Shown piece by piece: positions 14,601-25,566 of a stretch of DNA of 64,000 bases. Position numbers and translations under genes: made by a program. The notes under the pieces were generated by a model, which saw nothing but the letters and a program-made list of their open reading frames with translations, did no database searches and was not told the DNA's origin. Source of the DNA: Apus apus (lineage: Eukaryota > Chordata > Aves > Apodiformes > Apodidae); assembly GCF_020740795.1 (NCBI RefSeq), contig NC_067285.1, forward strand, positions 77,910,342-77,974,341, in the 5' to 3' direction. The stretch's first letter is position 1. Each line of letters starts with the position of its first letter.

Positions 14601-15633
14601 AGTTACTTGAGTTTGAGCCCTTGCAGTTTTAAAAGGCACTGAGTCTGTCTTTTATTTCCTAGGTGTCTAACTAAGCTGAGCAACAATAACACAAGTATGT
14701 GCTGTTCACAATTGCAGTTGATAAGAAACTTGATCCAGCAATTAGGAGAAGATGGCTTTTGGATGAGGCATCTGAAGGAATTTCTACAGAGAAATTTTTA
14801 CCTTCTCAGTCCTGTGTGGGCTCAGAGTTTAGTTGTGACTACTCCGAAGAAAATTCAAGACACCCAAGAAACTTTAGAATAAAAAAACCCCACAATTACG
14901 CAATCAAAGTAATACGGACACATATTGAAAGCAGAATTAAATATCTGAGTACAGAACTGGGATTTATCCTATAGCTTTTAATTGTGCTTAATCTATAGTT
15001 GTAGCTTTTAGTTTTAGACCCTGAGGCAGGTTTCAGTAGCCATAAAAAAGTCACTCAAAATTCAGCGGTTTTGTAAAATATTACGTAATCATGCTAGGAA
15101 TCAGCTCGAGCACCTAAGCAGTGAGTGTTGTATCAAATCAAGAGGTTTTCTGATTTCAGAAAGATGAGAAAAATGCTAATTTATCTGCAGAATGTGTTCT
15201 GAAGCACTTGTAATACTAGAGTGTACTCTGATCTTTCATTACAGGAAAAGAAGAGCTAAGCAGTTCTTCCTTGTCCTCATTTCCATGACAAGGTACTCTG
15301 GTAGTCAGGGTAAAATGGCAAGGTCAGGCTACCCCAGGAAAAAGAAGAGCAACATCAGGTTAGCTAAACTGCTTGAATACCTCAAACCATGGCTGAGTTT
15401 CGGATTCTGTTACAGGGAAGACGGCCCTAAGCAGTATGTCTAGTTAAAGGAAGGGCTTTTGCACATAGACACTTCTTTGAAAGGGTGTATGTATCTCTTA
15501 TCAGTCATTTTAAAATGAAACAGAGCTGAAACCTGAAGCTCTTTAGAAAACAGAATCATTATTAATGGTGTTTACGAATTTGTAACAATTAAATATCTAG
15601 TTTTTGACAGCAAGACAGTAGTCATGGTGTTTT

Positions 15634-15676
15634 CTTTTTTTTTCTTTTTTTTCCTTTTTTTTTTCTTATTTTTTGT
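15634..15676. repeat. T-rich homopolymeric tract
   Basis: Successive T runs are broken by single C residues, giving a pyrimidine-only stretch. No transposon sequence adjoins it, so it is a simple repeat and not the tail of a retroposed copy that I can recognise. Confidence 0.8.
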
Positions 15677-17893
15677 TAAAGACATACAGAAAGAAATCCA
15701 GTTCTTTAAAGAGTGACTCCATTTCAGTTGTGCCTTGTTTTGTCCAAATATAATCTCATTGTCAAAGATAAATTCCTAAATTTTTATACAGTGAGCTGAT
15801 CTTCAGGGAGGAAAATAAATAAAGCTCAGCATAAAATTGTGCAATTTTGAATGTGTGATCCTCCTTTTCTTTCTATTCCCGACAGACACATGGTGACTTT
15901 CTTAAATCAGTCTAGCCACAATTTCTAAGACAGACAGACTAATAAGCATTGCCTGAATAATAAAATGTACAACTTCCACCACAGGGCTCAAGAGCTCTTT
16001 GGCAGGACTGCTGTCTCAGGCGAATGGAGAGATGCTGCTCCTGGATACCTATGCTGACTGCCCAAACCTGCTCACATCTCTCTGTGCCAGCCTCCCAGCT
16101 CTTCTTGGTCTAGTACCAGGATGGATTTTCAGCACTCTTGGCTGCTTATACTCTCATTTTGGTAACAGATCACCCTCTATTTCATGGCAACACCCTCATA
16201 ACATATTTCCAAAGTCTGTAAAAGCAGGAATCTAGGAATCTGATATGAGTATCCAGTCATGAAGATTACTTTCATGCTTATTCTAAAATTTCCATGCTTC
16301 TTTCTCTGTATATTCCAGTAGAGCAGATGCAAGAGGAGAAACCACAATAGTCTCATCCTGTAAGGAGAGGAAGCAGATCATATCCATGCAGAAGTTTTCC
16401 TTGAGAAATGCTTCAGTAAAGAGTCACAGGCAGTAGAAAATGCTCCTGTCCTCACATGAGCCTTTGGGAAACCCCCCGCAGTGTCCCATGCCATTTGCCA
16501 TTGCACTGTGCAAAGCAGTAAGTAACACCTGACACCACTTGGGGGGACTCAAAGTCAGTATGACTGGAGTAGCAGAAAAATAGGAAGGGAACCTAAGCAT
16601 TTTGAATAGCCAGACTATCACTATAATTGCCTACAAGTAGTTATTTGACTCCTGGCTTGTTCCTGAGGCATGACATTTCTCCTGTGAGCAAACTGCTGAC
16701 CCTGCCATGATCAGTTGCCTAAAGAGCCAATTTTCTCCCACACCTGCCAGCACTTCAGCCACTTTCTCACCTGACCCTGGGACTAGTGTGCAAATTTTCT
16801 ATACAGACAACAGAGCCAAAAAGACTCTCTTAGCTTTCTTTCTTACTCTCTCATGCGATGGACTAATGCAGGATTTCTCTGTAAGACAGAAGGATTTATA
16901 GCTGTTTACCTTACCCATTCCCTGTTTTAAACTGCAGGACATAGACTCCTGATTAATGCTGTTGACTACTGAACCACTGCTGCTGTGCTCCATTACAGGG
17001 ATTGGAAGTGACCAACTGGATCTCTTGGAGCAAAATTTCCTTTTAAAGAGTCCAAAGTTGCCCATGCAGCAAACAATGAAATAATATTTCCATCAGAAAA
17101 CCACAGAAGTGAACTATAAATGAAGCGAATGCTTCCCTTTTAAAAGTGGGTATTCGAGAACTTAAGTAGGAATTTATTTTTTTTTTAAATTTTGAAGCAA
17201 TCATGTTAAATATTTTTACTTCCACACCTCATTAATGGTTGCATCTTTAAAAACAAAAACAAAAACAAACAAACAAACAAAAAACCCAAAGCCAAATTAG
17301 CTTATTTTTTTCTTCCCCCTCTTTATTTATTTAATTCTACAGAAAAACTGCATTTTCAAACCACTATTTCTAGTAGCAGGAAAATGGAGATAGTAGGAGA
17401 TTATGACAGTAAATTAAGGTGAAAACTATTTTCTTAAGACTTTCTGCAGCCATAGTTGCAATGGCCTGGAGTAGGGTGGGAGGAGATTGCTCCTCTGCAG
17501 TTGCACCATCTGATTAGAGCTGTAACGCATGACACTGGGTAATGTTGATGACACCAAACTGGTCCTTTTCAATCTCACTGTTCCTGTAAATCCAGTTATG
17601 CACCTCCATATCAATAACATATACACCAGTTGTAAAGACACTTCTGACTTCTCCACAATATACAGGAGAAGTATCAGATAAAGTACTGATATTTGTTAGA
17701 AATATGTGTATGGGCAAATTAATTCAGTTTTAGGACAGGCCTGGGAGCAGACTGGGGTTTTTCTTAACTGAAACAACTGAATGGAACTGTTTGTACTGTC
17801 TTTGGAGTCACCAGTCTGCAGGTTCTAATGGAAATTCAGCTGAAATAAGTGTTTAGGGAGAAGCTGACTTGTAAAGAGGCCAAATTGTTGCAA

Positions 17894-17910
17894 ACCAGTT
17901 TTAAACTGGT
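17894..17910. repeat. perfect short inverted repeat
   Basis: The arms accagttt and aaactggt are exact reverse complements around a single T. The half-sites resemble paired Grainyhead-like binding half-sites, but an 8-bp palindrome can also occur by chance. Confidence 0.5.
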
Positions 17911-18029
17911 AGCAAAACCTCCCTTGGATACCCCAGACAGGGGTACTTGGAGGTCCCACTTGAAAAAATAAATGTTTGAGTGTTTTTCTGTGTATGGTAG
18001 TAACACTGAAGTCTACAAACTGCAGATCA

Positions 18030-18135
18030 TCAGTATATTTTAATGTAATTGGTACAGCATATCAGGAGAGAGTGGAGAATATTAAATTGCAGGTGCTAAT
18101 TGCAGTTGTTAATTACTGTCGATATAGAGGGGATT
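18030..18135. promoter_or_regulatory. candidate homeodomain/E-box element
   Basis: Several homeodomain core sites (taattg, ttaatta) and an E-box (caggtg) lie within about 100 bp of non-repetitive sequence just left of the CpG-rich domain. The spacing and lack of ORF suggest a regulatory element. Conservation is not testable here. Confidence 0.3.
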
Positions 18136-18757
18136 AGAAGAAGGAATAAGATTCACAGTCTGAAAGCATGTGTCCAGAGCTTAGATGTTGTGCACTCTCT
18201 CAGGATGAAGAGCAAGAGACAAGAGTGGTGTGAATAACTTCACAGTTCCAGTGGAAGGATTTGGTTGTATGCATCATCCTCTGTGTTTGGGGAATTATTT
18301 GCTATTATTATCAATGCAGGGAGAAAAACTTCTGGGTGAACGTGAAAGATATTAAACAGCCCTCTCTTTGGATTAATTTTTAGTCATTTGTCATATGAGC
18401 TCAGAATCAGAAAGCTTTGGTTTTTGCCTCAAATAATTAAGATACAAATTATTTGGGCGAGTCTGTTTGATCCTTTGGCTTCTATGCAGAGATAAATGAG
18501 TACGAATACACTTGCCAAAGCACTGAATTTAAAAACAAAACCAAAAACACCCTGTCAAAGGCGATCTCGCTGCACCTCTTCAGCCTTACTGCCCGTTTCT
18601 CGCTGGTGTTTTCCGAGCGGCACGTCCTCCCCTCTTCCGGCCACCACAGCCTCCCTCGTTACCTGCTCAAATAAAGAGCCCCCGGTTCCCCGCGGTTCGC
18701 ATTTTCCGTGCCTCCCATCCTTTCTCCCCCGTTACTGGACTCCTCCTAATACCTTTT

Positions 18758-18792
18758 TCTTTTTTTTTTTTTTTTTTTTTCCTTCCTTCCTT
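18758..18792. repeat. polypyrimidine tract (poly-T then CTTC units)
   Basis: A long T run is followed by ccttccttccttcc. It is a simple repeat inside the CpG-rich domain and has no coding value. Confidence 0.8.
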
Positions 18793-19419
18793 CCTCGGGT
18801 AGGTGAAAAGACTGGGCTGGAGTTAAAGGCGGAGGTAAATCTCCCGCCGACGGCACGGGCAAGGGGAGCCCCTGTGCTCCCCTCGCGTCCCCCGTGCTCT
18901 GGTTTTCTTCTCCCTGAAGCGCTGTGTACACAAAGGGCTCGCTTCTGCCTTTCAATTAGGTAACTGAGATTTATTTACTTTTGCTCTTTTTCCCGTCCCT
19001 ACACGTATTTAGTGTTTGTAGCTCCTGTCAGCTTTGGCGTTGCCTTTTTTTTTTTTTCTTTTTTTTTTTTTTTCCCCTTCCTCTCCTCCCGAAGAAGTTA
19101 TTTATTTGTATTTCTCCGGAGGCAGTTTTAAATCAAATGTCTGTGCCAGGGAAGACTCCGTCCAGCCTGACTCCTAAAACAAGCAGGCGGATCTCCTCCG
19201 CCCCGCCCCTCCGGCTGCAGCGCGCGGGTGGCGAAGCGCGTTTTAATGAGCTGTCGGGGCGGATGAGGGGTCCGGCCGAGAGCCTGACCCCCGCCTCGGC
19301 ACGGCCGGGGCTCCCCGAGGCTCTGGGAAATGGCCGAGGAGCCCCAGTTAGGTGGGTGGTTTCTTCCCAGCGCGTCGGGAGGTGGAAAGCGCTGAGCCCA
19401 GACTCAGTACATTGCCTCA

Positions 19420-19640
19420 GAAAAACAAGCCGAAAACCAAACCCAAACAAGCAAACAACAACAACAAAACAAACAAACGAAACACAAAACAACAACAATA
19501 ACAAAACCCCCCACAACAAAACAACGACCAAACCCCCCAAACAACCAAAAAACAACCAAAAAACCAAAACAAAGCAACAAAACAACAACAAAACGAACCA
19601 ACCATCACAACAAACCCAAAACAGCAAACCCATCACCAGG
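19420..19640. repeat. long A+C-only strand-asymmetric tract
   Basis: For about 215 nt the plus strand is almost entirely A and C, with only a few T or G, built from irregular caa, caaa, caaaa and accccc units. It splits the CpG-rich domain. A plus-strand transcript would be unstructured and CAA-rich; a minus-strand transcript would be G/U-rich. Long reading frames through it, on either strand, are composition artefacts. Confidence 0.85.
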
Positions 19641-19879
19641 GTATTGTTGGAGAAGTAGAATTACCCCGTGTTTAAGGGTGTGAGACGGGGTGAGGTGACC
19701 CGGGGTGACGGGGACAATGCTTGGCACCGGTGGCTCCTCTGGGCCTTTCCCGGAGCGCCTGGTAAGGCGGAGGGTAGGGGGCTGCCTCGGGCAGAGCTGC
19801 GAGGCGCCGAGCCCCCGCCGTGGGAGAGCGGGTGCGTGGGGGAGCTACTGCCTTTACACGCGGTTGTGTGTCATTCCAG

Positions 19880-19975
19880 GTGATGGAGGAGTGGCTGCCG
19901 GAGGAGACAGGGGACCTCTGAGAGAGCCTAACCAGCCAGAAGATAGAGTAATGGCATTCCTCCTGACCACGACAG
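19880..19975 (+). ncRNA. candidate exon of an unannotated transcript
   Basis: The segment ends at a perfect 9-base donor (cag then gtaagt at 19,976). A pyrimidine-containing acceptor (cattccag) lies at 19,872-19,879. The same bases also read as a donor (cag/gtgatg), so the left boundary is ambiguous, and this could instead be the 3' end of a first exon starting in the CpG island. The reading frame through it is short and unlike any family I know, so a non-coding transcript is more likely than a protein gene. The next exon might be the one at 23,938. Support is from splice consensus and CpG context only. Confidence 0.3.
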
Positions 19976-22579
19976 GTAAGTCTGATTTGGCCACTATGGG
20001 ATTTTTTTGGCTGGTGGTTTGGATTATTTGCTTTGGTTTGAATGGAGGGGTTTTAGGTTTGGGTGTTTGTCTTCTTCTCTTTTTCCATCTTCTCGCCGTT
20101 TTCTGAAGAGCACGGACTGCCGGGAGCAACACTCCCCCGGGGAGCGCTGCTGTTCCGCCCCCGGCAGCTGTCTGTCCCTCGCCGAGAGCCGGACACCACC
20201 GGCTCCGCGCCGGCGGGGAAACAGCGGAGACATGAAGTGCCCCTTCCAGCTGACGCTGCCTGCTCTCCCAGGCTCTCCCGCCGCCTCCCTTCGTTCTCCG
20301 GCTCAGCTTCGCCCCGGGCCCCAGGCCTTTCAGCCCGGCGGAGCTGCCCGCGGCAGGGAGCGCTGCCCGGGCGAGGGATTTGTCTGCTACAGGCCGCTGC
20401 AGGTGATGCCACGGGAGAAGGAGGCACTTCTCCTCCGAAGCTCCTTTCCTTTTTTCCGTGGAGAAATGGAGGGGCTGGGAAGGTGGGAGTAAAGCCGAGG
20501 GTTTGTCTATTTTGCGTTAAAACTGGGGAAAATAAAAAAATGCAGGGAGCGGCCACCTGCTCCGCGCTCTCCCGCGGTCCCCAGTGCCCTGCTCGGGAGC
20601 TTTTCTTGTCCATAAAGAGTAAAGCAGGAGCGGCAGGTAATAAGATCAGGAAAGGAGGCATTAGACAAAACAGCGCCCAGGCATCGCACGCGTAGGCGTA
20701 TGCTCTCAACAGACACTTTCTGTGGAGCCGCAGTAAAGGTTTTTATTGGTAATTGAGAAGAGACTCGCACCCGCAGGTTTGGCATTAATGACCACTTCAC
20801 TAGGTAAAAATTACACTGCCTGGCTTGTGGACGAGACCCACCGGGCAAAGGGCACTGCGCGGTAATAGCAAGTATTTACTAAAGGAGTTCCTGCCAAATG
20901 AATACTGAGATTCAGGCTTCGATTTGCCGGATACACTTTTTAGTAACTATGAAAGCAGGCCAATAACTTTTATGGAGGAAAGAAAAATATTTAAAGTCAG
21001 TAAGTTCTTTAGTAGCTGAAAATTAAGTTCTGACAACAAACGGGATTTTCCCTGCCTGTTGAATCAAAGAAACTTCTATACTGAAATTTCATCCTGAAAT
21101 ATCTGCCATTTTAAAAATAACAACACCCCGTGGGGCAATTTTTCAGCTTTAGAAGAAGCTTTAAAACTAAACCAAACCGAAGTGGGTTTGTTTTTTCTGT
21201 GGGCAGAGGTGTTCACTCAGAGCAGTTGAGAGCAGAGGATCCACATTATTTTTCTTAGGATTTTCGCGTATTCAGGGAGCACAGAAATGTTATTATCCCC
21301 TGCAGATCCTGAAGTTCTTCCTACAATGCTTTCTTTTTGATCTGCTCATTGTCAAACGAAGTAATCAGGAAAAGGAATTACCCTTTCTGGCGCTGCGCCT
21401 TCAGGTAGCAGGGGCATTACAGCTATAAACTTCGCATTTTCTGAATGTCGCCGACTCGTCTTCCTCCTTCACCAGCACTGGACCTTTCAAGGGTTCCAAA
21501 ATCTGAATTTAGTTCGGCGTCACTCAGTTGTGCAGGGGTGGGTTATGTCGCCATCCCTGTCCATTTTAAAATTAATAGACTGCTCCCAGTGACTTCGAGC
21601 TTCTGGGCAGGGACAGAGAGGAGGTTTCGTTGGGAAGCAGGGCTGCCAGCAGCCCCCTTGGCCTGCCTACCCACCGCCTCCTGGGCCGCTCCAATCCCGG
21701 GACTCGGATTCACTGGGGGTCACCTCTGGGAAAACTAGTTAAGGAGTCAGTAAGGATCGCTTCCACTACCCTTGGGAAGGCTCCCTTCTTTTGTCATTGA
21801 AGAGGAACCACGTGTGTTTCCAATTTCCCGAGGTGTGCCCCTACAAATTAATATTCTATTGAATGTTAACTTTACTTTAACAAAACAAATAAATAAAAAA
21901 ACAGAACAAAAAAGAAAAAAAGGCCAAAAAAAGCGCGAAGGCACTTGTGGCTAACTAACCTTCGAATTTTTACCTTTCTCGGATATGTTTCTAAACTCTT
22001 AATTTTATCCATGAAAACGAAAACAGTAAAGATTGATGGTGTTACATAAATGAACACGTAGCTATAGTGTGAGCGTGAGCAGTTCTGTCACTTGTTCAGA
22101 GTACTTTCTTTGAAAAAGAGGCTGAAGAAACAGTTATCCCTTCACCAGATTTAAACCCATCTGTTACTTTAAAATGTTTCAATCTTTTCATCAGGATTAT
22201 GGCTTTATTCCAAGTGATTAAATATAGGGATTTTGCTCGCCACAGGAAAAAACAATCAAACAAACAAACCCCCAAACAATTTTCTCCGTCTTGCCACCTC
22301 CAAAAAACCAAAATCCGAGTATCCGAGCATTTTTTGTTTTTATTTTGCTTTTATTATTCGACGCTGAGACTTAACAAACGATTACAGGTTGAAAAACACA
22401 TTTGAAAACAGTAGAGTCACATTAGTACAAAGGTCTGGCCAGCATTAATCTAATGTTTATAAAACAGTTGACAGTTGCGAAGGTTGCCCCCTTTTTCTCC
22501 TTTCCTTTAAAAACACCCCCTCCAAGAAGAAATCACAAACCCTATCTCACTTACTCTGAGTCCCCTTTCCACTTGCAAC

Positions 22580-22830
22580 CAGCACAAAGGATTAAATAGA
22601 AAGATAATTTAATTATTTTCCTTCTAATCGCCTTAATCCCCGTTATACTAGGAGCAAATGATGATAATGGGATCCACATGGAAAAAAATCCCTGGGGAAG
22701 GGGCTGAGAGGAGATTAGAGCAGGGGGATTCTCCTGGCCCTGTGCCCTGGCAGGTGGAGGTCGGTGAAGCGGAGGAGCTCGGCTCGAAAATAAAGCGTTG
22801 GACTAAGACCCTCTAATTGGTGGGTACCTT
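22580..22830. promoter_or_regulatory. candidate developmental enhancer, homeodomain site cluster
   Basis: Within 250 bp there are multiple TAAT cores, two bicoid/OTX/PITX-like sites (taatcg, taatcc), a gatgataatgg segment and ctctaattgg. There are no repeats until the T run near 22,830. The sites are clustered more tightly than in the surrounding sequence. Function is inferred from motif density alone. Confidence 0.35.
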
Positions 22831-22889
22831 TTTTTTTTATATTATTATTTTATTTTTGCTGCGATTGATGCGGCTGTAAAGCGACGCTG

Positions 22890-22909
22890 CTGTCACCCTG
22901 CTTTGACAG
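22890..22909. promoter_or_regulatory. inverted MEIS/TGIF-type half-sites
   Basis: CTGTCA and TGACAG form a perfect inverted repeat separated by 8 bases. TGACAG is the core bound by TALE homeodomain factors (MEIS, TGIF, PKNOX). PBX-type sites lie 350 bp downstream, which fits TALE-dependent regulation, though binding is not shown by sequence. Confidence 0.45.
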
Positions 22910-23203
22910 GGAACCCTTCTGAAACTGGGGAGGAAAAAAGACCTCGCCATCCCCCACTTCTTCTTCGGGTCTCCCTCGCAATCCCCGAGGGCCACTTCGC
23001 TTTGCCGCCATCCCCGCCCGGGCGACAGCGCAAATCCCTTCGGCTGAAGGGGCTCCGCTGAAGCCCGGGAGGAGGAGGGTGAGGACGATGAAGGGCAGTT
23101 TATCGGCGGTATTAGGTTTAACTACCGACGTAGTAAGACTCCCAGGAACAGAGCCAACAGCAAGATCACCGGGCGCTTGGTTTCATTTGGGTGTTTGCAG
23201 ATC

Positions 23204-23211
23204 TATATAAA
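23204..23211 (+). promoter_or_regulatory. TATA box of a candidate promoter
   Basis: TATATAAA sits in CpG-containing sequence, with a plausible initiation zone 25-35 bases downstream near 23,235. A TATA-driven promoter with adjacent CpG-rich DNA is common for tissue-restricted developmental genes. No known coding gene begins here, so if active it would drive a non-coding transcript. Confidence 0.35.
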
Positions 23212-23253
23212 TGCGGGACCTGCCGGGTTTTATAAACATCTTTCGGGACGCAG

Positions 23254-23265
23254 TCAATCAATCAT
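23254..23265. promoter_or_regulatory. tandem PBX/HOX-type sites
   Basis: TCAATCAATCAT carries two overlapping copies of the TGATTGAT-type PBX/HOX composite site read on the minus strand. It lies about 45 bases after the TATA box, near the predicted start of transcription. Confidence 0.35.
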
Positions 23266-23351
23266 ACCGGCAAGCAAGCAGACCAGGAGCCGAGGGTATA
23301 TACAAGGCATAAATATCTACATATAAACCCTGTCAGCTTCGTAGTATTTAC

Positions 23352-23415
23352 ACTTCCCCCCCCCTTTCTACCCCCCGCATAAGCCTTTTTTTTTTTTTTT
23401 TTTCCCCCCTCATCC
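23352..23415. repeat. C-run/T-run polypyrimidine tract
   Basis: Runs of C and T alternate, with only a short interruption (gcataag). It is low-complexity and could be prone to triplex formation or sequencing error. Confidence 0.75.
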
Positions 23416-23937
23416 TATGAGCCTTTGTAAGAAGCTCTATCTACGAAGATTCCAACAGTCAGGAAATCACGGTGCAAAAGTGGGAGGTACTGTTAGAAAG
23501 TTATGTTCCGTTATATGTTTTAATACCACTGAGGGAAATGTTGGAAAGAAAAAAAATCTCTAGCAAGTTTCAGACTTAAAAAAAAATTCCTATTATACGT
23601 ACAGAGATACAATTTCAGGCATATGGGGCTGGAAAACATGAAATCTGATAATGTAAAAATATGACTCAATAGATATATCTGGAAAAGATATGAGTTTACC
23701 AGATTTTCTAGTCAGCAAAATATTCTATATTCTTTTATGTTGCAGTAATTTCCAGTCTTACTTTAATTTGAAACATATTTGTATCTGGGGATAGGTCCTT
23801 GCAAATACACTGGGTTTTCTTGTTTGGCTTGTTTCATGGAGCCTTGTTTGTTTTTTGGTGATCTTTTAATAACAAGAGCTCTGCATAGCATGGAGTATGT
23901 GCCCCCTCTTTCTGACACCAAGTGTTCTGCTTGCAGA

Positions 23938-24024
23938 ATGAAGCGTGAACAAGGAACCCTAGCACAAAGAACACAAGAAATCAGAAGCATCCCAGCAATG
24001 CAGAGAGAAAACTTCCAAGTCAAG
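23938..24024 (+). ncRNA. candidate internal exon
   Basis: An acceptor with pyrimidine-rich lead-in (gttctgcttgcag, ending at 23,937) and a donor (caag then gtagga at 24,025) bracket 87 nt. The segment is open in one frame, but the peptide is unlike any family I know. It could be an exon of a transcript starting at the TATA box at 23,204 or in the CpG island near 19.9 kb. Random acceptor/donor pairs of this quality do occur in a 64-kb window. Confidence 0.25.
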
Positions 24025-24881
24025 GTAGGAGAAAATCAAATTTCAGGCAGATTCTGAGCTGATGTAAATTAGGAGTTTCAATGAAACAGAGAAGTGGTTG
24101 GTGCTGCAGAAAGGGTGTTTTTTTCCCCTTATGTTACCATGAGCCAAAACAGTGGTCCCTTCTTCTGGATAGTGCATACCAAGGAAAGTCCTGGGATGCT
24201 TTGGCCTAATGGAGGAATGGCACTCAGAGAGCAGAAGCTATGCTTTGGCAGGGAGTATCAAGGGGAGATTGCTCCAGCTGATGAAACCTGCCAGAAAAGC
24301 TTGTAAAACTGGGGACCAGAGTGTTGGTTTTGCTCAGAAAAGACCTTGTGACTGCATTGCCTCTGTGGAGCCACTGCCAAGCGTCTGTTCCTTTTGTTGC
24401 AATTACTGCATTTGTTGTGCAAGTTTTCCCTCAAGAAATTAACTTGATATTAAATTCACTTTCATTCCATAGTTGTAATCTGTTAAAACAAATCATATAA
24501 GGACCCTGAGCCAAATACTACTCATGTCAGCAGAGCGGGTTTTGATGCTGCCCTTCCAAGCTGGCTGGGTCTTAGATACAAATAGTATGGAAAGTTGTTT
24601 TCCCTGGCTTCTCAGAAACCTAAAAGCACATGTCTAAAGATGTGGGATTGGGCGGTTCATCTGCTTACATCCAAGACTTTCCTCATTGTAAGGACTTGTG
24701 TTTTAAATGGATTGGATCACTTGCTTGCTTAAAAGCTGTTTTCATTTTTCTACAACAATGTATACTTATCACCATGTTAAAGTTCATCAGTCAAAACTTT
24801 ATTCTTGTGAACCTGATGTCTTATTTTCCATAGCAACATATTATGGAGTCCTTTCACAAAACTTGTCTTCATCTGTGCTAG

Positions 24882-25566
24882 ATCACAGAATCACAGAGTC
24901 TCAGGGGTTGGAAGGGACCTTGAAAGATCATCTAGTCCAAACCCCCTGTCAGAGCAAGGTCACCTAGAGTACATCACACAGGAACGCATCCAGGCGGGTT
25001 TTGAATGTCTCCAGTGAAGGAGACTCCACAAACTCTCTGGGCAGCCTGTTCCAGTGCTCTGTCACTCTCACAGGAAAGTTTTTTATGTGGAACCTCCTGT
25101 GTTCCAGTTTGCACCCATTGCCCCTTGTCTTATCACTAATCATCACTGAAAAAAGCCTGGCGCCATCGTTCTGACACTCGCCCTTAACATATTTGTAAAC
25201 ACTGATGAGGTTGCCCCTCAGTCTCCTCCAAACTAAAGAGACCCAGCTCCCTCAGCCTTTCCTCATAAGGGAGATGTTCCACTCCCTTAATCATCTTTGT
25301 GGCTCTGCACTGGACTCTTTTAAGCAGTACCCTGTCCTTCCTGAACTGAGTGGCCCAGAACTGGACACAATATTCCAGATGTGGTCTCACAAAGGCAGAA
25401 TAGAGGGGGAGGAGAACCTCCCTTGACCTACTAACCACACCCTTTCTAATACACCCCAGGATGCCACTGGCCTTCTTGGCTACAAGGGCACATTGCTGGC
25501 TCATGGTCATCCTCCTGTCCACCAGGACCCCCAGGTCCCTTTCTCCCACACTGCTCTCCAGCAGTG
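24882..25566 (-). mobile_element. CR1 LINE, 5'-truncated, with reverse-transcriptase C-terminal remnant
   Basis: The minus strand reads as the last part of a CR1 non-LTR retrotransposon. From 25,566 leftward the translation gives the typical end of CR1 ORF2, starting [10 protein letters not shown], then [11 protein letters not shown], then after a frameshift near 25,200 the end of the ORF with [20 protein letters not shown]. The 3' end at 24,882-24,900 carries two copies of the attctgtg octamer. The frameshift and loss of everything upstream of the reverse-transcriptase tail make it immobile. CR1 is the dominant LINE of birds and other sauropsids, the main evidence for the host. I did not find convincing target-site duplications, as is usual for CR1. 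Confidence 0.95.

Larger units (their letters stand above)
1..18480. other. AT-rich intergenic region, no gene supported
   Basis: Open reading frames here are short, lack flanking splice consensus in a consistent phase, and do not resemble any protein I know. The DNA is AT-rich with homopolymer runs. Contents I can point to are a CR1 relic at 3,745-3,800, a (GTTT)n tract near 8,580, A/C-rich tracts at 12.5, 14.5 and 17.25 kb, and a few stretches of non-repetitive, motif-dense sequence listed separately. By comparison with human gene order next to FBXO8, this side should face the HAND2 gene desert. That placement is inference, since HAND2 itself is not in the window. Confidence 0.7.
18540..20860. 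promoter_or_regulatory. CpG-rich domain, unassigned
   Basis: CpG dinucleotides are frequent here, against their scarcity in the flanking tens of kilobases, with dense blocks around 18.55-18.7, 19.15-19.4, 19.68-19.86 and 20.1-20.6 kb. In vertebrates such islands mark promoters or Polycomb-regulated developmental enhancers. Neither FBXO8 nor CEP44 begins here, and no reading frame resembles a known protein, so the island is unexplained by the recognised genes. A strong splice donor lies inside it, which favours a promoter with a first exon. Confidence 0.7.

Noticed and set aside
18981-19658. 225-codon open frame on the plus strand (and 167 codons opposite)
   Set aside because: The frames consist of poly-Phe and Asn/Lys/Gln/Thr-rich or Val/Leu/Cys-rich translations of T runs and the A+C tract.
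20053-20709. Overlapping long frames on both strands (218 and 210 codons)
   Set aside because: Mutually overlapping frames in a CpG-rich block with Arg/Ala/Gly/Pro bias and no family resemblance; expected by composition.
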